Position numbers and translations under genes: made by a program. A DNA stretch of 28,650 nucleotides. Source: Phellopilus nigrolimitatus. Lineage: Eukaryota > Basidiomycota > Agaricomycetes > Hymenochaetales > Hymenochaetaceae. Below, in pieces: positions 1 through 10,062 of this stretch. Every line of letters begins with the position of its first letter. Positions within the stretch are counted from its first letter, which is position 1. The stretch lies in the NCBI GenBank assembly GCA_021029095.1, contig JAJOHG010000327.1, positions 1-28,650 on the forward strand. The letters are read 5' to 3'. Under the pieces are notes generated by a model. That model did no database searches and was not told where the DNA came from. It was given only the letters and a program-made list of their open reading frames with translations.

Positions 1-882
1 TGCTCGACGAGATGTTCCCGCGTCCGAGGGTCCGAGAGGTTGAAGACACCGTAAAGCCTTGTTCGAAAACAGTTTGAGACAAAATATTGACGTGAACTGG
101 GTTAGGGAAGCATTGGACTTTTGGACTTTATCAACGATTTATTTCAATACATGAGTGAAACCGGGAACAAAGTATAATCAAAGTATGGGCTTACGTTGTC
201 TTCCCAATACCCCTGGGATCAAAACCGACAAGATCATAATACGGTCCGATTAGTTGAGCAAGATCGGGACCAGTGTTCATTGCCAAAGATACTCCAGAAC
301 CACCTGGTCCTCCTAAAAATAAGGCTGAAGTTGACATTCTTCAATACGCATTACAAGACGTGACGGTACGAACCTGGGTTTAGAAACACGGTGCCTCTTT
401 TCGGAAATTTAGTCGCCTTGTACCGAGCGAGGGCTAGCGTACTTGTTCGATTACTCTGATTGAGATAATCGAGAGGAACACTGTAGTCCAATCACAATTC
501 GCCATCTACTAATTTATTCAACTCGAACCTCGAGGATAGCTTACATTATTGTACCACAGTCGATTCCAGGCGCACTCGGCGTACCACAGTCAAACCATCT
601 GACAGTACCTACGGTTTTCATACTGCTGTAGGCGAAGTTTAGGCTCCACGATCGTCTCGCAACGAGAGTCGGGCCATAGTACTGAATAAAGTGTAGTCCG
701 ATAATGCAGAGAAAGATGGCACGCAGGAATCTAAGTCCTTTGAGTCTACCGGTGCCACTGGTTATTTCCGAAGCGTCATTTGAGCTCAGCTTTCCGTTGT
801 CATAAGAAAAGCTGCCATTTTTCCGAAGCTTTTCAGACATTGCAGACTCGGAGCAGTTGGTAGTCAAAGACAAGGAATTCAA
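1..882 (-). CDS. TAP-like alpha/beta hydrolase, N-terminal part (cut by window edge)
   Basis: Probable secreted or membrane-anchored serine hydrolase/peptidase of the TAP-like (tripeptidyl aminopeptidase-related, S33) family. Exons 5'->3': 882–545, 480–374, 312–195, 96–1 and onward outside the window; all introns are GT–AG and the phases agree. The first ~50 residues are hydrophilic, then a hydrophobic segment at ~50–67 looks like a signal anchor. A W...C and a DCG cysteine (~99 and ~109) precede IVPLDY, the usual start of the hydrolase domain. The join of exons 2 and 3 rebuilds LNPGGPGGSG, the oxyanion-hole loop, and exon 3 carries YYDLVGFDPRGIGKT. The nucleophile elbow and the other catalytic residues would lie off the left edge. 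The ATG at 882 is the first in frame; a second Met 15 codons in is possible. The family assignment is firm; the substrate is unknown. Confidence 0.85.
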
Positions 883-1078
883 ACGTCATGCGACGCGTAT
901 CGAATAGCACACGTGATCAAGAATCAGCACTGTTGGTACTAATGGTAGTGCCATTTGTCGTTATCACCGAGCCACAGTGCGCATAACCTCTGCATATGTA
1001 CATACAATACGATCAAGCGAAAAATGACACGAGGAAAGAAGAATTGAGGCCCGCAAACCTTCCAAATTCTGTAATATC

Positions 1079-3074
1079 TTACACTTTGACACGCTTAATC
1101 TCCCACTTCGCTTTCTCCCCGTCCTTCAGTAACACAATGACCTTGCCAGCATGTTCATCCCAATGGTCCAGTCTCCGCAGGTTGGGACATTTCCATGCGA
1201 TAACTGACGCGACTTCATCATTCTTCCTGATGCGTGAACGGTCTGACATCAAAGTAGAAGTGAAGGAAGCATGGCCATCGGTAACTTCGTAGAAGAAACG
1301 AGCGCCATGGAAAGTCGTCAGTCCGGGAAGCTGCGCGAGCAGGTTCGCCCAATCCAACTAGAGTTTTCAAAATTAAACGTAACGTTCTCCTTAGGCACAG
1401 CAAGAGTATAGAATTACTTACAACATTGGAAATGGACATTGGTCCCTTATGCGTCGCCGAGCTACTTTTCTTTCCAATATCCAGCCATGTGACATTCGGC
1501 AGGCAGTCAACCAGTCTCCGGATGTCCTCAAACTCGTTGTACCCCGCCAGTTCAACCCGCTTGATCGCATGTCTCCTCAAAGTGTCGAAGAACGCGTGGT
1601 CACGCTGCTGCCCCGTTAGACGCATACCCTTGATTGTCTCGAGCGGGCGCGGTAATCCAGAATCGAGCGGGCATGTCATAACTGAGCATGCGAACTCCTT
1701 GCTACATCTGAGCTCGCGCAGACGAGGAAGTGTACCCGGTACTAGAGCGAGGGTTGCCAAGTTCGCACGCGGCCCAACATCCAGGTGGAGGACCTCGATA
1801 TTAGAATGTGCAGCCAAGAAGGTGGCTACAGCATCAAAGCCGTCGATGGTGCAAGAAAGGTGCGTTAATGTCAAGGTACGCAAACTTGGCCAGCGTCCGT
1901 ACAGGAAAAGGTCGTCAGCTCGTGGGTACGCAAAGCCCGTCTGGGCAGTGTAACGTATATCAAGCTCCTTTGTATGGAGTCAGCACTTCTGCAAAATTCA
2001 TGAGATTAACAGTCTTACCTCCAAGTTGGGGCAATGGTGCAGCATGTCGGTGACACGAGTCAACTCCGCATTCTTGCTCTGACCATATCCCTTACTAATT
2101 GAGCGCACAGCAACTGATGACAATCGCGGGAGCTTGAAGCTCGCTCTGAGTAGAAAATCAAGAGGAATACAAACAGTAGAGAACACTGACTATCGTCGGG
2201 CACTTGGTAACGCCCGTGGTCCCTTCAACAATCGGACCAAAAACCAAATTATCGTTTATCTCAACGGATTTCAAGGAATGACATTTGAGTATAGTGGGCC
2301 AAATACTTTGCAGGGAAATCAAAGAATGATTGCAGGACCAGATGAATACGTTCAGCGAACACGTTTTGGCCAGAGCAGACGAGAAGAGTCTCCCTTGCTT
2401 ATTATGCATGCCGAGCTCGTCATCACTCGATTCGAGCTCAGTATCTGTTGCCAGTATGTCTGAGGGGATAATAGTGTTTTCCGTCGACCTTTCGTCCAAA
2501 ATTTCCAGGCGACGCACGTTAGCCGCGACCGAGCGATTGCCAGCAAAATGGCCCCAGACCGCGATATTACTGATTTTACAGCGCACGACACGGTATTCAT
2601 AGTGACGAGGGAAAACAATGTCATGCATGCGCTTGCAAGACAATGCAAGCGCGAGTAAATCGCGCTTTGAGTCGATGTGCGTGACAATTCCATCCAGAAC
2701 TTCGGTCGATTGGCGCGTTAATGTATGGCGAGAAGGCGAAAACCCAATGAACTATCGCAGATAAGATTGACTTCTCGCGACCAAAAAAAAAAAGTTTAAC
2801 AGTCACTCACGGGCTCGACGATCGCTAGCAAGTGTATCGACAATTTCTGTTCCTCCTGCGTCAATTTAAACTGGCAACCTCCTATTCTCGATGGCAGAGC
2901 GGTTAAAAGCTTTCTTGAGACGTTGAAAGCCGCGAAGGGATCCTTGCGATCGTAGGACGCGACGTTCGTGTCGACAGCTTGTAAAGGTCGTCTAGTAGAA
3001 CGTGTCCTTGACGCCGTCGGCCCCCTCGTCCTAGGATTTACAGCAAACTGCTCTCTGGAGCTGGCAGCAAGCAT
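1079..3074 (-). CDS. F-box protein with leucine-rich body, Agaricomycete type
   Basis: Likely substrate-recognition subunit of an SCF ubiquitin ligase. Exons 5'->3': 3074–2811, 2751–2191, 2132–2019, 1940–1422, 1357–1079 (578 codons plus stop, all introns phase 0). The N-terminal 88 residues have no recognised domain. An F-box-like stretch starts near residue 98 (STEVLDGIVTHID...DLLALALSCKRMHDIV) and is followed by PRHYEYRVVRCK and NVRRLEILDER, typical of this mushroom family. The middle holds degenerate leucine-rich segments such as SLRTLTLTHL and IEVLHLDV. The C-terminus has the family signature KCPNLRRLDHW...WEIKRVKV. The intron 2133–2190 is the least certain: its donor is GTCAGT, and the cleaner-looking acceptor at 2146 would shift the frame, so I used the one after 2133. 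No lesions are visible, so the gene looks functional. It lies just downstream of the hydrolase start, on the same strand. Confidence 0.85.
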
Positions 3075-3542
3075 GGTGGGCGATAAGCACCTTCCCAGCT
3101 ATGCTCGTCCAGATTGATATGCTGATGGCGTTTATAGCCACTCCAGATTCGGAACGCATTAGACCTGGATGCCGCATGCAACTGCCGAATAGACACCGTT
3201 AAGCACATCAAATCAAAAGGAAGGCAGCGAACGCGAGAGTTGCGAACGACTGCATAACAGTTGGGGCGCCAGAGCGTAACTTGCCTTAAGTAGTAGGCCG
3301 CTAGGCTGAAATTGCACAAGCACGGCTTATCTTGGAAAGGCAGGTGTGCTTGAGTTTACGTAAGTACACCATTGTGGCTGGCGTTTATTTTCTCAATTAA
3401 ACTTTGTTATTTAAACTGCAAGACACAGACAGAAGGAATGAGAAATGCACACGCTTAAATTTTGAAAAGCTGATGAACCAGATTTGTGCCGGTAATATAC
3501 AGTAAGGTAGCCCTGTTCACCGCCAAATTCAACCACGTAAAT
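3075..3542. other. Intergenic gap, no gene seen
   Basis: This is the 5' region of the F-box gene and the 3' region of the zinc-cluster gene. Open frames here are short and lack domain signatures or phase-consistent splice partners. Confidence 0.5.
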
Positions 3543-4585
3543 CTAGCATGGCTCTTCGGAGAAGTGAAAGTCTTGGCGAGCGTAAGAGTATGGACCATTG
3601 TGAGCTTGAGACCAATGATGCATGGCATCTCGTGCCATTTGTGTTTGCACCGGACCATTCTGCACATCCACAGTAATCGCTGGAAAGGAGGGAGTTTGAT
3701 AAACAGGTACGCTTCCTTCTGCTTCCGCGCTGTGAAATTTTTAATGATTAGAGTATCACGGGAATAATGACTAGGGATAGCACTTACCGCGGGCTTGGAA
3801 GGGCAGGTTGATGATTGTTCACGGCCCGTGAAGGCGGCCAGAAAGTGACACCCAGAGCAGAGCGCTGGGTCATCAATAACTCGCCCGCTTGCATTGAGCT
3901 TCCGTCCATTAGGAAGGATGCATGATAACCAGATGATGGGGTCGAGGGTGATAGGAAGGTGGGAGTCTGCGAGCCCGTGTAAGCAGATAAAACTGGGGTT
4001 TGCACCTGTTCTGTCATTTCTTGAAGGCTGGTCGGGGACTGTGTGACAACCTCAATTCTTCGAACATCCTGATGAAGACCAAATTAAAATTTAGAAGAGT
4101 CCCAGATAAGTACACCTTTCGATGTTTATTGTATAACAGAAAAAAACGGACCTCGCGCATCATCCCCAATGTGGCTGAGTTGTTCCTTGAAGTGGGCTTC
4201 TTCGGAACACAGGAGGGAAGACCAAGATCTCTGCATTTTATGCACAGAGAATTAGATAAGGCTTCGCACTGTTATTTGACAAAAATTATAATCAAGTTAT
4301 CTTGTAAGGGAAACGACGTACTCTCTGTCTATAGTACGAGCAACGACCACATGGGTTCGGATTACGTTTTGGGTGCCGCCTAAATGATTGAGGCTCAAAA
4401 GGCACAGACGTTGTGTCGTTTCCAATCATGGGCCCTGGTACGCGAGCATCTCCGGGGTCATCAGAATAGCTCGAGAGCTGCCGTAGGGCAGGTAGAATAT
4501 CTGTCTCGCGGGCGAGTACCTCAGCCGCACTGACCAGAGGTATGAGCCTACGTGCAATATTCGAGATAGCTTCAGAGTCCGCCAT
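3543..4585 (-). CDS. Zn(2)-Cys(6) binuclear cluster transcription factor
   Basis: Probable fungal zinc-cluster DNA-binding regulator. Exons 5'->3': 4585–4322, 4268–4152, 4068–3788, 3729–3543 (282 residues). No single open frame shows the domain. Joining exons 1 and 2 (intron 4269–4321) gives PNPCGRCSYYRQR followed by CEALSNSLCIKC and later LPSC. The spacing is C-x2-C-x6-C-x7-C-x2-C-x7-C at residues 79, 82, 89, 97, 100 and 108, the canonical arrangement. The usual lysine before the third Cys is absent, but the loop still has two Arg. Basic residues (RRHPKRNPNP) precede the cluster. The rest is Ser/Thr/Pro/Gln-rich and ends in HFSEEPC. No fungal-specific TF middle domain is present. The start at 4585 is the nearest ATG; a 44-nt GTGAGT...TAG intron (4588–4631) could instead join it in frame to upstream exons reaching 5336 (455 residues). 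The targets are unknown. Confidence 0.72.
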
Positions 4586-4587
4586 CG

Positions 4588-5336
4588 CTATCCCCTTGGC
4601 CTTAGAGATTCATTGACCGTTTTATACTCACGGCGAAAGGTCAAGTATTGGCTAAAACACTTGAGTAATACGAAAAGATTGAATACGCGCATTACAGAAT
4701 GATCACTCCTGGTCGTGTTATTCGGGCGCCATATTCTGCGACTTCCGAAGTTCGCGGTAGGGCCAAGCTCAAATACCTCGACTCGCAATGGCCAGGAGCG
4801 CCATGTATGGAAGCTATCATGCATGCTCACATCGCGGTTACCGATCACAGGAGAACATGTAAGCCTATCCAGATTCGTGTTGACTCACATGGTTACTCGC
4901 CTACGTTTGTATCCTGTAGGCAGAGAGGTGATTGCAACATTGAGCGTTGTCGAATGGCAGCCCTGTTTCAAGATCGTGGTTGTCAAAGAGGAAACCGAAT
5001 GACTTGATTTCGTGTTGCACTCAATAGGCGCCCATACCAGGCGCCCGTTTAGTTGCTAAGGTCAGCAGTTCGTACTCTTGTTCAAAACCTTCATCGGCCG
5101 AGTACTTACTGTCTTGAGAAATACAGTGATGCCACTATCAATATTATTCCCACGTGATGATCTTTTTTCGACCTTACGGTCACGATCTCATCTCTAAGCA
5201 CAATTTCTCGTGCTGTAAGGCGCTTTTCGGACTCAAGGGATAGATATACACCTGTGCTTATACTCGGAGCCTTTTGAGGCACGCGTGGCATTGAAACTTG
5301 AGACTCTTGTTTTGAACTATGGCTGAAGGTGCTCAT
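4588..5336 (-). other. Possible extra exons upstream of the zinc-cluster gene, or a separate small gene
   Basis: I recognise no domain here. A phase-consistent GT–AG chain can be drawn: 5336–5178, 5104–5038, 4962–4905, then either 4864–4588 with its own TAG (186 residues) or 4864–4632 spliced in frame to 4587, extending the transcription factor. The start is ATG AGC ACC (MSTFSHSSKQ...). Exon 2 reads YSADEGFEQEYELL. One intron is only 40 nt, and the segment 4640–4700 is AT-rich and looks non-coding. A shorter variant stops at 5021. Phase agreement is the only support. Confidence 0.22.
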
Positions 5337-5584
5337 CCGAATCAATCGTACGAGTCTGAACCTTCAGCGCACCCAGAATCTGAGTCTTACTAATACTTGC
5401 AGTGCTCCTTTTACTCTTTTCAAAACACGACACTTGCAAAACAGATGTAGTGATCAAAGGACAGTAAAGAGCCGAGATAAAGCGACGACGTTTAAGACGA
5501 TAGAAAAGGCAACTTTTTATTGATCCGCATCACAGCCACAACGGCAGGCTCGCTTTCCGTTACTTCCTCTTGCCCGAATTTAGT
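5337..5584. other. Intergenic gap, no gene seen
   Basis: AT-rich sequence holding the 3' flank of the dehydrogenase gene. Short open frames on both strands have no recognisable content. Confidence 0.4.
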
Positions 5585-7759
5585 TTACGGGTGCAGCAGG
5601 ATTTTCGTATACCCATCCAAACGTTTGTCGAACTTCTCATACGCAAAAGGTGCGTCAAGGAGAGGGAGATGATGCGAAACTACGAAAGACGGTTTTGCCT
5701 TGCCGGCAATGATCAGATCACCTAAAAAACCACAAGAATCATCATAGGTCGACGGTAGAAAGTGATGCAACGTACGAAGATAGCGGTTGTACGCCTTGTA
5801 AACGTTCCGAGTAAGAGAGACAGATAAACGTTATTGTTATTCCAATTTTTTGATCCGACAAGGAATTGATACCGACCTTGACATCGCATAGTCCAGTGCC
5901 AATAGAAATGCCCTTCATGAAGAGCTTGCCTTCATTGCTATCGTTTGGTAACGAGAAACTTGGGAGTCAGTGTTTCTGTACTCACCGAATGGGAATGATA
6001 CATAGCCCCTACACGGAGAGAGTACAGACGTGTTACACTTATTAAATAGTCCTTTACGCAGATAAATAAAAAATGCTCACTTTGCCGCGGCTGAGTCGGT
6101 AGCGCCAGGGTCACTAGGCATGTACATACCAGGGACGCCTATCCCGCCGGTCGGTCGTACGATATCAACAAGTGCCTCAAGCACTGCATTTGGCTTGTCC
6201 GTTTTGCCATCTGCCGCGGTGGCACGGTATCCTACAGCTTTTCGGCGGCCGTTATGATTGCCATTGATAACGCGGATCGTTAGTATGAATAGATATTGCG
6301 TACCATCAACGCCGCGATCGACTTCGCTACTGCATGCCAGATCAAAGCGGGTATGAATAAGAAGACTTGACTTCTTTATGACAACGCTCACCCTCCACGA
6401 AGTGTTCTGATTTGCCCTGCAGGATCGCTTACGGAAAAGTCGATAGGAGTGCAGCCTATGTCTTTGGCTTTCTGTAGACGCTCCGGGACGCGGTCTACAA
6501 CGTATACCTCAGATGCGCCACGGATGATGGCAGAGTATGCAGCCATGAGGCCCACGGGTCCGGCTCCGAATATCACTATGGACTCTCCGGGATGGAAGCC
6601 CTGTGAGTCAGGTCATGGTTCGATTCACATTTTCAGCAAAGGGGAACAGCGCACGGATAGCTGCACGCCATGCCAGCCCTGTGGTCGTTTCAAATAAGAG
6701 GAGGCAACGTATGTTAGATATACTCAGCTCACCGTTGGAAATATGTCTGAAAGTAACGAGAAATCCGCTTCGTGCTCCATCCCAGGGGGTAATTTAAGTG
6801 CATTGAAGTCCGCGAAAGGCACCTTGACGTATTCCTGAAAATAGTGAATGCATTAAAGATGAGGAGCGGGGGCTCGGTAATAAATGACGAATTTACAGCC
6901 TGTCCTCCCTGATAAGGGCCCATACCGACAAATCTACGGTACTCTTAGCGCACGACATAGAAATGAGATGAAATACTCTTGATATACCCATATGCTCTAT
7001 GTGTTGAAATGAGAAAGTATTTGAATCAATCATTGGATATAGAACATTTATAATCAAGCGACTCACGCCCCAACCTTTCCGGTTGAGTTTCGACAAAATG
7101 GTCAAAACAAAACACATCTTTGAGCAAGCGAATCTAATGCTCACTACTCCAGGGTTGGTTATCATGCAGTAAGCGGACCGTCCTTCTTCGCAATTGGAGC
7201 ACCGTCCGCATGAGACGTTGAAAGGCATCACGACGCGGTCACCTCTTTTGAGAAGCTAGCATATAAGTGTTAATCAACATTCACTACGGCGATACAGAAA
7301 GACGCACAGTTACTCCTGTGCCAACTTCCTGAAATGTTCGGGTCAAATATGAGATATGTAATTCAATTGCTTTATTGCTGAATCCTCACATGAACAATTC
7401 CTAGGCTACACACCAAAGAAGCGATTTATCATCATCTGCAAATGAGTTTCAACAATAAAAATCACAAACTTCTCGTGTCCGAAGACAAGGCCCGCTCCCG
7501 CGGCAGTACGGCCTTCGTACATGTGCAAGTCACTGGCCGCAGTAATGAGCAACAGGCTGAAGACACTGGTGTGATGCCTACCTGCCACAAATTCCGGTCG
7601 TTGTCACTGATTATGTCACTAGGAGTTAGGCCGGTAGTCATTTCATAGCTGAAGGAAGAATTGACCCTTGACAATGACATCATCTGGATGGGTCAACTCA
7701 GGCTTTGGCACATCCTCGATGGCCACTTCAAAAGGTTTCTTGAACACGACTGCACGCAT
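5585..7759 (-). CDS. Zinc alcohol dehydrogenase, glutathione-independent formaldehyde dehydrogenase-like, 18 exons
   Basis: Probable NAD(P)-dependent zinc dehydrogenase of the MDR superfamily, nearest to glutathione-independent formaldehyde dehydrogenases. Exons 5'->3': 7759–7666, 7606–7582, 7532–7470, 7405–7390, 7328–7308, 7255–7145, 7074–7067, 6996–6988, 6933–6897, 6834–6733, 6678–6655, 6600–6392, 6329–6304, 6237–6081, 6008–5986, 5929–5877, 5794–5776, 5721–5585. They total 1134 nt (377 residues). Catalytic zinc ligands are in ICGSDLH (Cys38) and FGHE (His59). Four structural-zinc cysteines lie in CGRCSNC...YC (89–103). The Rossmann glycine motif FGAGPVG is at 181–187. EVDRGVDAVGY, RPTGGIG, IGTG and the ending GYTKILLHP all fit the family. 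Exons of 8, 9, 16, 19, 21, 23, 24, 25 and 26 nt are needed, and every one restores a conserved motif in phase. Donors GTCAAT and GTCGGT are weak. No lesion remains after splicing. The substrate is inferred. Confidence 0.88.
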
Positions 7760-8405
7760 TGGCCACGAGTGGTTGACTTGAGGTGGTGGAATGTGGGGGA
7801 GTGAGGGATTTGACAGGCACTCATCCTCTCGCGCAATCTTATATTCTGCCTCCGTCAGAGTTCAAAAATCTAGCTTGCAAGTTCTACACTTGTCCGTCAA
7901 GCTCGCGTGGAAGCTGCTTCTGAGCAGAGCTTGTGACTTGCAAAGGAAGTCCTGAAACTCAAAGTTTTGGAGCTATGTCCAATGAGGCGTCGTTTTCAAA
8001 ACTGGAACGATAAGGCGCAGGCTTGAAGCGGGACCCACTAACTCATTTGATCAGTCCAACTTTAGTGACCTGAGGTGCTGAAAATAGATGATAACAAGCC
8101 GAAATCGACGTCATTGCTCGATCCAAACAGGTAGTTAAGCCGATGCAAGATGCAGACGAGCTTGACTTCGTGTATTCAATCGCTTCTGAGTTGCAAGGCT
8201 TCAAATTGAACTCAAAACAGCTGCACTTTGAAGAAGAGTGGGTAAGCCTTCCCCTCAGTTCTAGATACAGTCGATAAAATAAAAACACCTCTGACGAGCG
8301 AACTCAAATTCCGTCATGTCTTTCCTTCGCCTAATACCTATCTGCGAGAGGCGAAGCAATGAGATCACAGAGACGGTACCTATGCATGTGCCTCGCAGAC
8401 TTTTA

Positions 8406-8461
8406 TACAGGTGGGTGTAGAAAATGATGTTGATCGACATGGACATCCGGAAAAGGAAATA
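8406..8461 (+). repeat. Inverted repeat, left arm (56 bp)
   Basis: Matches the reverse complement of 8632–8687 at about 54 of 56 positions, by my own alignment. The core GATGTTGATCGACATGGACA is perfect. The spacer is 170 bp. No flanking target-site duplication was recognised. Confidence 0.85.
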
Positions 8462-8631
8462 GAGTCTCAGCACCGTAGATAACCGTTTAAAACCTCTACA
8501 TCCTACCTTTCATGCCCGAAACTCGACTTAATTTGCAAAACAAAAACATTCTGTTGGCAGCATGCAGTCTGACTTGTCCCAATCTCAAGCTTCCATGGAA
8601 AAGAATAAAAAAATAGACAAGCTCAAGAACA

Positions 8632-8687
8632 TATTTCCTTTTTCAGATGTCCATGTCGATCAACATCATTTTCTACACCCACCTGTA
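8632..8687 (-). repeat. Inverted repeat, right arm (56 bp)
   Basis: Partner of 8406–8461 in opposite orientation, with two mismatches in the arm (CCGG against CTGA). Its plus strand reads PFSDVHVDQHHFLHPP, so the arms may come from a duplicated coding fragment, but I do not recognise the source. Confidence 0.85.
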
Positions 8688-9111
8688 CACGCGTTATTTG
8701 CTATTGTTTGTTTGAACTGCCTGGTATATAATTTGCAAAATTATCGACTTTTCCCATCTACGCCATCATCTTATCACCCTCAGCACTCTGTTTCACTGCG
8801 GTAGGGTCATTTTTACCTTGGCGAGAGCAATATTCAGCTTCGCTTTCGCTAGCAGCACTATGCTTTTACGAGCCATGATGGTCTTCTAGATAGTGGTGAA
8901 AGCTACATAAATTTGTGCAGAAATATATATTGTCTCCTTTCGACTTGTTCGCTTCAGCGTCAGCGGAACTGATGCGTATATGTACAAAGGCTCTGAACTC
9001 TGACAAAAAAATTGAATTTGTTGGTCGTCGAGGACGTTGAGCGGGCATGACCGTGTCTTCTTGTTTCCACAACCATGAATAGTGCACCTGTAAAGCTCTC
9101 CGACCTCGAGC

Positions 9112-10062
9112 ATGACGATGGAAGGAAGAAAGCGACCAGATGGTTGCCAATCTCGCTCGTGCGTACTGGATTCGCTGGATTCTGTAGTATTGTTGACGGC
9201 GAGACAGCTGGCGCTGACGACTGTAGCCCTCACCGTACCTGCTGCGTTGCTCTGGCGGCAAAAACGCACACTCGGTTTACAATCTAACATCACAATCGGC
9301 AAGAAGCACAGTGCTTCGCCTCCACTGCGCCGACGCGCGAGTGCGGGCTGGGGCGCGACGTCGGCGGCAAGGGCTACTTCGAATCGACCGTCGGAATCTC
9401 TGAAGGCCTCTTCTTCCTCACCTCCTCCGCCTCGAAAAACATTCGGGGCCGGGAGAGGCAGAGTCATCGGCTCTGATACTACTATTGTTGCTGCGTCATC
9501 CCAAACATCTTTAAAAACCACTAGCGCGACAACTTCAAATACGGCCCCTTCGCTGCTCGATGGGCCTCTTATCTCACTCGGTGCGTTCGGGCTCGCTACG
9601 GGTCTAGTTGGATTTGCTTTGGTTGTTGGTGTATGGGGAGTTCGGCAAAGCATGGGCGTTGACAATGTGCGTGACTCTTGTGCTGCCTTTCCCTTGAGGT
9701 TTTCTTTACGGACATTCGGCGATGTGTCCCTAAACGAGCTCACAATTTAAACAACAAACGGACAGGTCGACCAATTTGCCGCACGTGTTCGCCAGATACT
9801 TCGCACCCGCATGCCCGCACTATCCCACCGATTATATCGCTCCGCAGATGACGCTGGTGGTGGCCATGACAAAGGGCTGGAAGACAAGGAGACAGGGGAA
9901 GCAGACGGGTCCGTCAGCGGCAAGGGCGCTTGGACGTGGGACGCAGCCGAAGAGCGCTTGCGCACAGCGTTCGATCGTGGTGGGTTGAGCGAGTGGGCTG
10001 AGTGTGCTGTGCGCGAACTGGAGGCTGAAAGGAAGCTCGAGCGTGCTCGTCGCGCGTCATGA
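9112..10062 (+). CDS. Two-helix membrane protein of unknown function
   Basis: Exons 9112–9666 and 9766–10062, joined by a 99-nt intron (GTGCGT...GACAG), phase 0; 283 residues. A hydrophobic segment lies at ~30–47 (LTARQLALTTVALTVPAALL) and a second at ~152–175 (LGAFGLATGLVGFALVVGVW). Between them is a Ser/Pro-rich linker with poly-Ser and poly-Pro runs. Exon 2 is hydrophilic (DQFAARVRQILRTRMP) and ends in a charged, probably helical segment (ECAVRELEAERKLERARRAS). The architecture suggests an organelle or ER membrane protein, but I cannot name the family. The start is uncertain: a second ATG lies two codons later, and an ATG at 9075 is in another frame. The long open frame on the opposite strand (8886–9743) has no domain and is likely a shadow. 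Confidence 0.62.

Larger units (their letters stand above)
7760..9111. other. 1.35-kb gap between divergent genes; no firm gene
   Basis: This region separates the dehydrogenase start (minus) from the membrane protein start (plus). It contains the inverted repeat listed separately. On plus, 8143–8241 reads as a coding-like stretch (MQDADELDFVYSIASELQ...) ending at a GTAAGC donor-like site. Another coding-like stretch near 8291–8350 (ELKFRHVFPSPNTYL) does not join it in phase, so this may be the remains of a gene. I do not recognise the family. Confidence 0.35.

Noticed and set aside
6238..6303. Apparent four-residue deletion in the nucleotide-binding domain (GVDAVGY)
   Set aside because: The expected motif is EVD-x-x-VDAVG; EVDRGVDAVGY aligns without a gap. 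It was my misalignment.
7520..7600. Apparent loss of the catalytic Cys and a frameshift in the dehydrogenase (reading ITAASDLH)
   Set aside because: A 25-nt exon at 7582–7606 spliced to 7532 restores VTTTGICGSDLH in phase, so the gene is intact here.
8886..9743. 285-codon minus-strand frame
   Set aside because: Antisense to the two-helix membrane protein, with no domain and Ser/Pro-rich shadow composition.
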